Assembly: GCA_963989385.1 (NCBI GenBank)
Contig: OZ022506.1
Location: forward strand, 11,117,841 to 11,181,840
Length of the DNA stretch: 64,000 bases
Direction: 5' to 3'
From: Ctena decussata
Lineage: Eukaryota > Mollusca > Bivalvia > Lucinida > Lucinidae
Part shown: piece after piece, positions 57,102-64,000 of the stretch
Numbering within the stretch: the first letter of the stretch is position 1
Layout: the number at the start of each line of letters is the position of its first letter
The notes under the pieces: model-generated
The model's input: the letters and a program-made list of their open reading frames with translations, nothing else
What the model was told of the DNA's origin: nothing
Database searches by the model: none
Translations under genes and position numbers: made by a program

Positions 57102-57189
57102 CTTTACACCAAGTGTCGGATTCTCACTGTACAGAATCACAGGAGACGATACAATCTCAAACACTGTACATTTCCGCTCCGACACTGTG
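57102..57189 (-). repeat. Right terminal inverted repeat
   Basis: Reverse complement of 50559..50646 with one mismatch seen. Confidence 0.9.
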
Positions 57190-57194
57190 AAGAA

Positions 57195-57760
57195 AAGTAA
57201 GTAAGGTCTTTATTCAAAGAGTGTAACTCAGTTGGCGAACCAATCTTCCTTGAGGCCCTCTGTTAAGCAGCATTCATATATACAGTACAACAATACATGT
57301 TACAGACACAAATCAAATAAATAAATATATAAAACCTCTCTCTCTCTCTCTCTCAGACATGTACAATGTACATTTAAAAATGTACATATTAATATAATAA
57401 TAAAATATATCTTTCGTGAACAAGTACTTCATTCTGAGGGATTGAAATAAGCGGTGGGGGCATAAATCTGATATTAGCTTATTTCTCAACCAAGCCGAAC
57501 ATTTATTTGCAAATGAATGTATAGTTGTCGCATTTTTAATATCTATAGGAATACTGTTCCAGACAAGTGCACCAGAATATGACAGGCTGCTTTTAAAAAG
57601 GCCCATGTTAGGTTTAGGTATTAAAAAGTTTCTATTACAAATTGATCGTAAATTAGAAGTAGTATCGTTTGAGTTGGTATGTCACAAATGAAACAGATCT
57701 GTCACGTATTCTGGGGCTATATTGTTGACAACTTTATACATAACTTTCGCTTTTTGTAAA
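57195..57760 (-). mobile_element. CR1/L2-like 3' fragment at the C/D junction
   Basis: Best preserved copy. A minus-strand ORF (57313..57606) includes KSSLSYSGALVWNSIP and IDIKNATTIHSFANKC, typical of the C-terminus of CR1/Jockey-group ORF2. The CACAGTG transposon inserted in its tail. Confidence 0.8.
57336..57354. repeat. (CT)n microsatellite
   Basis: Nine to ten CT units, the shortest of the four copies. Confidence 0.95.
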
Positions 57761-57765
57761 ATTAA

Positions 57766-58119
57766 TCATGAAATACGATTTTACTGGTGGGGCCGGTGAG
57801 GTTAGGGTTGGGGCAGAGGGGCAGTTGCGATAGTATTCAGTACACAACACTGTTCGGCGCGGCCTCCTACTTGTAGCTATATTCGTCAAACATCACTTGC
57901 AACATGAAAATAAAACTTACATGATAATAAATGACGATGGCTCACAGCAGATACTTCTTACACTACCAGCCAGAGTAAAAGAAAATCTTTAGGCGCGCGT
58001 GAAAGTTTGACAATTTTGATAAAATTCTATGTGCTTACGCATTTGCCCATGGCTAACTACGCCAGTAACACTTTTTACAAGTTTACACTTTATTTTCCTG
58101 ACACCTACTTGTCTAAATT
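57766..58119. other. Non-coding unit sequence, no gene seen
   Basis: Counterpart of 613..982. Confidence 0.4.
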
Positions 58120-58421
58120 CAAATACAGAAGCATCACTTGTAGACCTGGGGACCCCAGGGGTCGTATTTATAAATGCACTTAAGTGGTTGCTATGCTGTT
58201 GCTAAGGCTGAATTTTTATAAAGGAGATTAACTACAACTATGAAATTTGCTCTGGAAAACAGTCTTTTTCAGACTATTCCTCCAGAGCAAATTTCATAGT
58301 GTAGGGAATCTCCTTCAAAGAAATTTAGTCTTAGCAACAGCATAGCAACCACTTAAGTCGTTTTATAAATCTGGCCCCAGGTCTACAAATGAGGGGTCTA
58401 CAAGTGAGGTTTCTATATTTG
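58120..58421. repeat. Long inverted repeat next to the esterase 3' end
   Basis: Counterpart of 983..1286 with small deletions in both arms. Confidence 0.85.
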
Positions 58422-58544
58422 ACTAGGGCCACAGCAACTTAACAAACCACAGAGATATAGTCAACATAAACGTCATCTTCGGCATTGTTGCACTGCTGAC
58501 TTTACTGATACACGTTGGACAAACTTTGTCACATTCTCGAGAAA

Positions 58545-58704
58545 TCACTGGAATAAGATTATGCCAAACTTAATACGTGAAGCAGCGAAATGATCCTCCA
58601 CTCGAAAATCAGCTTCATCTCCAAAGCGAATATATTTCTGAGTGCCTGTGTCATACTCAGGCCATGTTGTCAAAGTTGATCGGCCATCGCCGGTGTTCGG
58701 GTCC
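58545..58704 (-). CDS. Carboxylesterase copy D, exon 2 (shortened by frameshift)
   Basis: The exon homologous to 1288..1570 spans 58423..58704 but is 282 bp: one A of a four-A run is missing near 58567. After HFAASRIKF the frame gives GIILFQ and a TGA at 58545..58547. The spliced product would be about 565 aa. It keeps the catalytic domain and the WPEYD and FGDE blocks but lacks the FWHNLIP segment, the CDKVCPTC cluster and the hydrophobic tail. The lost tail codons persist at 58423..58544 as untranslated sequence. It could encode an unanchored form or be an early pseudogene. A homopolymer sequencing error is the main alternative. Confidence 0.72.
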
Positions 58705-58728
58705 CTGAAAAAAGAGGACAAAGAGTAA

Positions 58729-59035
58729 AATCAAAATCTTAAAAAGTTCCTTCAAGAGCAGAAAATACATACAGAAGTAGGAACATGGGCCAGACTACGT
58801 AGTTTCGGCTAATAAAGCCTCGTCAGTGACCCTGACAATTTCTGGTGACGAAGCCAGAAAAAAAGCATACTGTAATTTCTTAATTTTAATTGGGCATTAG
58901 TTTCAAAAGGATTAGTTTCAAAAGGATCAAACTTATATAAAAGACGATGATCTAGAATAATATTCTTCATCGTTCTCAAATTTTAGATTTCTCAGATTCT
59001 ATCCTCTGATCTCAAAGGATGTAAATAAAATATAA
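58729..59035 (-). mobile_element. 307-bp retroelement-like insertion with a hammerhead ribozyme (unit D only)
   Basis: A and C read AAGAGTAAGCC here. D has 307 bp inserted between two copies of TAA (58726..58728 and 59036..59038). There are no inverted termini. On the minus strand it contains a hammerhead ribozyme fold. That suggests a fragment of a Penelope-like element or a retrozyme-type element, both known to carry such ribozymes. Confidence 0.75.
58787..58832 (-). ncRNA. Hammerhead self-cleaving ribozyme
   Basis: Reading the minus strand: stem I GGGUCA (58832..58827), core CUGACGA (58826..58820), stem II GGC-loop-GCC (58819..58807), core GAAA (58806..58803), a short stem III CUA/UAG with a 2-nt loop (58802..58795), then UC (58794..58793) as the cleavage site, and UGGCCC (58792..58787) pairing with stem I. 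All invariant core positions (CUGANGA, GAAA, UH) are present. The predicted cut is between 58793 and 58792. The very short stem III is typical of ribozymes in Penelope-like elements and retrozymes, which often act as dimers. It lies in the sense strand of the esterase intron. Confidence 0.8.
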
Positions 59036-59624
59036 TAAGCCACTTTAATACTTTCACAAGGCAACTTAAACATTGCTTGCAAGTCGAATATTGAATGCAT
59101 CTACACTGAACTTACCTCCCTGTCGACCACATTAAAAAAATAATAAGTAAAATATTTTGTCTGATTCGAACAACATTTCTCAGACACACTTTCTGCAGTC
59201 AAATAGGTCTTAAGCGAGGCCTTGTCTTAAAAGGCATAAATCTCACATCCCAAAGAAGCATTTTAGTAAAAACTGATCTGTATTTAGCAGTCACCTGTTT
59301 TTCCTTTGCTTTAGACAGTTTTGACAAATATTCAATAGTATTCCATACAGTTTCCAAAATACAATACATATGCCAACTATTTTTATTTAAATATTTATTA
59401 TTATGATTATTTATCAATATTATTGTAAAGTATGTTTTTACCGTGTAAAGTATTATTTTTATCATTATTATTGTAAACCATGTTTTCCCCTGAATGAAGC
59501 TGAAATACATGTTCTGATGTAAGTTTGATATAGCACATTTTACGAATCAAAGTTACAGTATCGGTCACGTATGAGCTGTCTGACAATAGATGCTGTATTC
59601 TTGAATATAGAGAATACCATGTTA

Positions 59625-59743
59625 GTGTCTTTTGATATCAAGTTTATCAGGCGAGACCAGAAACAGCGTGAGAATGGCGAGGCTTGCCGAGCCAGTCTGA
59701 CGTGTTTCTGGTCGAGCCTGATAAACTTGATGTCAAAAGACAC
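59625..59743. repeat. 119-bp hairpin in intron
   Basis: Counterpart of 2188..2306. Confidence 0.9.
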
Positions 59744-60200
59744 TTACATGGTTTTCTATTTATCATGCATCATAAGAAGATTTTATGGCGTAAAGAGCGG
59801 CAAACTATGATAAGCAAACGCAGTTTTGTCCAACTTTGCTGACGTCGCGAATGCGTTATGACGTAAGTCCGTGACGTCATTTAACCAGTCGAACGTTGTT
59901 ATCACGGCCAACGTCAGTTTTTAGCCAATCGTCTTCAGAGATCGCTTCTATAGGCATGGCCTGATAACATTCGCGCATGCGCATATCTACATTGACATGA
60001 TATCACATCATAATATCATACCACTGTTATCAGGTGAGTTTTGCAGCAGGTGCATGATAAAACGCATTCTGTACATCACGCCTTGTAAAACACTCATTTG
60101 CATCCCCACTTGGAATTTTAAACTTCAAGATTCAATACTCAAGATAAGAAGGGCTAATAAGGAAAATTTAGGGATATTGTTCAATAAATCTACATAATAA

Positions 60201-60267
60201 CATATTTTGTGACCCTTCATTAGAACCGTCTAGCAAGAACCGTTCTTATGAGGGGTCACAACATATG
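60201..60267. repeat. Palindromic repeat, about 67 bp
   Basis: Counterpart of 2850..2916, with changes at the centre. Confidence 0.8.
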
Positions 60268-60863
60268 TCTTTGTTTAGAAATAAGTAGAATTCTCTAAAT
60301 TATCGTTAAAACCTACTTATTCCGGAGCTCTGAGATACTAGGGCAGCGAAAGGAGAGAGATGGGCTCCGCCTTTCATCAGCTGTGCCCAAGATACAGTGG
60401 GTCTCCAACCCCAACTGCTTCTACGGCTATTAGGCTATGGTAAACCTTTACGTTTACCTGAGATACTGCAAAAAGACGGTTTTCGTGCCAAGGTAGTGGT
60501 GTTTCCATAACACTATCGAAAGTGACGAAAATGCGGTTTTGCCACTTTCAGGAAACTTGTGGTAACTCCACTTGTTCTTATACTTCAAAATGAATAGTTT
60601 TTGCAGAAGCCTGGTAAACCTACATATCCAATCCCTTATGGAAATTGTAAAATATAATTTCCATAAGGGAATGGAATTGCGTGTTGAAATTAGTATTTCC
60701 ATGAGAGACTGGAAATGCCCGTTTACCAGGCGTGTGCAATCAAATGAACCTCGGCACGACTAAGCTTTCGATTACATTTTTTTTCTTCATTTTTTCATTT
60801 AATTGAAACCGGTCTATGGAAAGCATCCAAATACGGATTGCATAGATAGATTTTTAGACTTAC

Positions 60864-62401
60864 CCAGTTTTTGCGAAATTAGTCCAGTACGCCATTAATT
60901 TTCGTGACAGAGCTAACTCAGCTTGAGGAACAGTGAGACCAATAAGAGAATAGTTTGACGCATACATTTTAGGAAAACCCAAGACATACGCTATGTCCTC
61001 AATATGGCTTGCCCCATGTAGCCTAGGGTTACTTAGTAGGCCTTTGTAGTCAAACACATAGAAGAATAGCTTCCCTTCTTCACCTGTGTCGGAATGCGCC
61101 ATGGCTGACCTAAGAACATCTGCATTAAAATATAAGTCTGAAAACAGATCTATCGTATTTACAAATATTGTAGTTTCATTGTCTGGATCCTCCCATTCAC
61201 AATATTGATGTATAAATGCAGTTCGTAAGGTTCTCGAAGGTTTAAGTTTCGCTAAGTTGAGTGCATAAGAAACTATGCTATTTTCAAATGTCTCTCTGCT
61301 GTAACCGGCCGGTTTCTTTCCATCGCTTGTGTTAGTGAAACCATCTAATAAAGACAGCAACACTCCACCTTCACTTGAAGTTACACCAAAGATAAAATCT
61401 AATTTTCCCAATTTTCTCAGCATGTCCCAAGCCTCCGCTGAAGTATTACCAAACAGGTCAACAGGATGAATCTTCACAAAATGACCATCTTTAACTGGCA
61501 GGAAGTCATCCGAAGGGCTATCATTCTCCATAATTTCAGAAACGTTCAATTTCCTTAAACAGTTTATAGTTTCCAGCTGGCTGTCCCCCAAACATCCAGT
61601 TTTGTTTGCAAAATTCATATAAACTGATCCTGGATTTTTCACATATGCCCAAGGCGCGTTAGCTGAACCACTCTGGGCAATAACTCTTTGAAACAGACCT
61701 TCGTTTCCCTCGTAGAGAGCCTGGTAAACAACACCTGCTGCCCCTGCCGACTGCCCAAACAGTGTCACCCTCGTTGGGTCGCCACCAAAATTTATTATGT
61801 GATCATGTACCCATTGTATTGCCATGTGTTGATCCCACAGTCCGTAGTTGCCCGAACGGTTGTCTTCACTTGTACTCAGAAAGCCGAGAAATGACACCCT
61901 ATAGTTGAAAGTTACAAGTATTACGTCATTTAACCCTACAAGAGCTTTTGCTTCATACCGATCCTGAAACCCAAGCCGAAACCCACCACCGTATATCCAA
62001 ATCATAGTCGCAAGATTTCGCGCTTTGTCCACAGGCCCACTTCCAGGAATGAATATATTAAGATACAAACAATCTTCGCTTTGATTAAGGGTTTTTGGGT
62101 CAATGTTGAACCGCACTAGCCATGCAGAATTCTGGATGCATATGGGAGGCATAGTCTTTGCAGTAAATTCTCCATTTAAACTACTCTTCTTTGCCGGTTT
62201 ATCGAATCTTCGCGTACCTATCGGTGGTTCAGCGAATGGTATTCCAAGAAACTTTGTCACGTTAAACAGTGTACCATCAAATGTAAGTTCCTCTACCTCC
62301 CCAGTTATACTTCCTAAGTCGGTTTCCACCATAATATCCTTTGCAACAGCACATGCGAGGTTTAGAAATATCACAGGTCTCAGTAAGAACCTGATAGTCA
62401 T
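60864..62401 (-). CDS. Type-B carboxylesterase/cholinesterase-family enzyme copy D, exon 1
   Basis: Intact 1538-bp first exon with the same start, signal peptide and donor as copy A. It is the most diverged copy and several changes sit near the active site. The nucleophile elbow reads GQSAG instead of GESAG (E217Q) and is followed by AAGVV; the acidic-residue loop reads SSEGGVLLSLL instead of SSEGGSSLSLL; the His loop reads GASHIED instead of GANHIED. Ser218, Glu344 and His466 are all kept, and GQSAG is common among active carboxylesterases, so activity is plausible, perhaps with altered substrate range. Other changes cluster near the C-terminus (GFPKMYASNYS). Exon 2 is frameshifted. Confidence 0.9.
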
Positions 62402-62471
62402 TGTTCTTTTTAATTAAATCCTGCAAATTTGTTGCGTGAAGAATTTTCCTAATAGTCAAACAATGTTGAAA

Positions 62472-62535
62472 CACCACTGAATCAACGGTTGTCCAGTGAC
62501 ATGACCTCGTATAAACAAACGCTGATTCAGTGGTG
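62472..62535. repeat. Hairpin upstream of the esterase start
   Basis: Counterpart of 5124..5187. One arm has a single mismatch and the internal CRE-like TGACGTCG is changed to TGACCTCG. Confidence 0.75.
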
Positions 62536-62997
62536 CTATATCTTAGTGTGCCTACTTGGCTGTAAACTTACAATGTGCACCTTGAAGAAACTTTAAGCCT
62601 TGAGTACTACTAAGTCATATCTTTTACTTTTCTTTACCACCGTATCTTTTTCAGCGCTTGACTGCACATTGAAATATTATAGTAGAAGTAGTAAAAATCT
62701 GATATACTCAAATTAACCTGATATAAAATGACTTTGACAGTAGGGTGCAGGTGCAACTGTTACTGAATAGGAAGCTCAGATTTCAACCGCAAATACTTAA
62801 CTAAGTCTATACACCTACGCAGACTGAACTGTTTTCATTTGTCTTTTAAGTTGCCAAGGATTCATAGCATGTCCGATAGGAGATACTCTAATCAGACTGC
62901 GCGGAAACACAAACTGGTCTGATTATTTCATGTACATGCCCTTCGTTACTTTTAATACGACACAAATCATTTAAAGGCACAACATGGGTCGCTGCAC
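62536..62997. other. Upstream flank of esterase, no gene seen
   Basis: Counterpart of 5188..5639, more diverged than in B and C. Confidence 0.4.
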
Positions 62998-63354
62998 ATG
63001 AAACGAAAGTATTTAAAGCTGTATTTAGACATATACAAGCATAGCCAGTGTTTTTTTTTATTAAGACAAGACCTTTTTTATTTCAATGTACCTCGGTATA
63101 GGCTGCTCAAAATTGAGCGGGAATATAGATGGAAAAGCAAGAAAGGCATACTTATCGTCCACCTGTGGTCCATCACAGTGAAAGAAAAAAGAAGAGGTAG
63201 GGAAGACAATATTAAAGAATGGATAGTAAAGGACTTTGCCAGCTCATCTAGGGCAGCTGAAAACAGGACAAGGTGGAAAGGGATCGTTTCAAAGTAATTT
63301 TTGGTGCTCCAACGACCTTGTAAGGTTATGGGGTAGAACAGAATAGAATAGTAG
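62998..63354 (+). mobile_element. RTE-like remnant (plus strand)
   Basis: Counterpart of 5640..5995, reading REDNIKEWIVKDFASSSRAA here. Confidence 0.62.
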
Positions 63355-63883
63355 TCCATCAGGAAAGTCAAACAACTTCTCCTCCAAAGCTGCACGACAG
63401 ATTGTAACCTTATATGTCAAGTCTTCATGAGCTGGGATGATTTGCTGGTACAAATTCCAAAATGGCGTCCATGTAGGCCTTTAAAATATTCTATAACAAA
63501 TAAGCTGATATTTTGCAGACACCACTAAATTCTGTTCAATCCATAACCTTTGGATGACATTTGCTAACGGACTTGATAAATTTGGTCCTAAATGTCCCAA
63601 AAATCCATAGTGGGTTTTCGTGAGAAGTTCTTTTCTACATATATTTGGAGAAGTTGTTGAAACCACAGAAAGAAGTAACGCGACGATACTAGAAACATTT
63701 TCGTTAGAATCAGAATTTTGTCTCCGGTGTTATATATAGCTAGCTCTATAACTGGGACTATATACGCATACAGGTCGTGAAAAAAAATCAAATTAAGACC
63801 AGAGTTGAAAAAGAGTTCTTAACACACTGAGATATCTTGCCTCCTACTTTTAGCAAACATCCAAGATGTTTTAAAAATGATCG
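63355..63883. other. Unit sequence, no gene seen
   Basis: Counterpart of 5996..6530. Similarity to the other units ends after TTTTAAAAATGATCG. Confidence 0.5.
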
Positions 63884-64000
63884 TTGTTACGCAGAAAGTT
63901 TTACACACGGTTGACACGAGTGTAGAGCCTTATTAGTCGCCAGGACGGCGGAGGGTTACTTCCGGTTAAAGGGTTATCGACCAGTGTATAACATTAACAA
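63884..64000. other. Sequence outside the repeat unit
   Basis: No match to units A, B or C at this position. Too short to identify. It could be flanking single-copy DNA at the end of the array or the start of an insertion. Confidence 0.6.

Larger units (their letters stand above)
50559..57189. mobile_element. 6.63-kb transposon with CACAGTG-starting TIRs and 5-bp TSD (Transib/RAG-like by ends)
   Basis: The ends are 88-bp terminal inverted repeats (50559..50646 and 57102..57189) with one mismatch seen. They start CACAGTGTCGGAGCGGAAAT. AAGAA lies on both sides (50554..50558 and 57190..57194). Removing the element and one AAGAA restores the B/C junction sequence near 35118 apart from one base, so the 5-bp duplication is well supported. 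CAC termini of the CACAGTG type plus a 5-bp duplication are hallmarks of Transib and RAG-like transposons. No RAG1-like ORF and no obvious nonamer are seen. The interior is filled with nested SINEs, MITEs and satellite DNA, so this copy is non-autonomous. Confidence 0.82.
58705..60863 (-). other. Intron 1 of carboxylesterase copy D
   Basis: As in the other copies, but enlarged by the 307-bp insertion at 58729..59035. It contains the CRE-like cluster near 59838..59880. Confidence 0.7.
50530..63883. repeat. Tandem segmental-duplication unit D (partial)
   Basis: Fourth copy. It starts at 50530 and is interrupted after 29 bp by the 6.63-kb transposon, then continues from 57190 until similarity ends abruptly at 63883. 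It carries the most diverged esterase copy. Confidence 0.88.

Overview
The window is metazoan nuclear DNA, most likely from a bivalve mollusc. It is AT-rich and intron-containing, with no operons. It is dense in tRNA-derived SINEs, MITEs, foldback elements and non-LTR and Penelope-like retroelement remnants of kinds common in bivalve genomes. The species cannot be fixed from the sequence alone.

The dominant structure is a direct tandem array of one segmental-duplication unit: A (7..17551), B (17552..35097), C (35098..50529) and D (50530..63883, which stops matching at 63883). The first bases of the window match the end of a preceding unit, so the array probably continues to the left. Each unit carries one two-exon gene on the minus strand for a secreted type-B carboxylesterase/cholinesterase-family enzyme. 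Exon 1 (about 1538 bp) encodes a signal peptide and the whole catalytic core. Exon 2 (283 bp) encodes the conserved C-terminal segment and a hydrophobic, GPI-signal-like tail. Copies A and C are intact (606 aa). Copy B has a 1-bp deletion in each exon and is a pseudogene as it stands. Copy D has an intact exon 1 with several active-site-region changes, and a 1-bp deletion in exon 2 that removes the hydrophobic tail.

The rest of each unit is repeat-derived: the 3' end of a CR1/L2-like element at the unit junction, a long inverted repeat just past the stop codon, intronic hairpins, two oppositely oriented RTE-like reverse-transcriptase remnants, a 140-200 bp palindrome, a stem-loop array and two foldback MITEs. 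Because the units are near-identical, each acts as an 'empty site' for insertions in the others. This exposes the boundaries and target-site duplications (TSDs) of a composite MITE-flanked element in A, a Harbinger-like 3.9-kb element in B, a Penelope-like element in C, TTAA-flanked MITEs (with nested SINEs) in B and C, a hammerhead-ribozyme-bearing 307-bp insertion in D, and a 6.63-kb element between C and D.

The two most notable finds are these. (1) The 50559..57189 element has 88-bp terminal inverted repeats that begin with CACAGTG, the RAG recombination-signal heptamer, and a 5-bp TSD, the combination expected of Transib/RAG-like transposons. (2) A structurally complete hammerhead ribozyme lies on the minus strand at 58787..58832, inside the intron of esterase copy D and therefore in the sense of its transcript.
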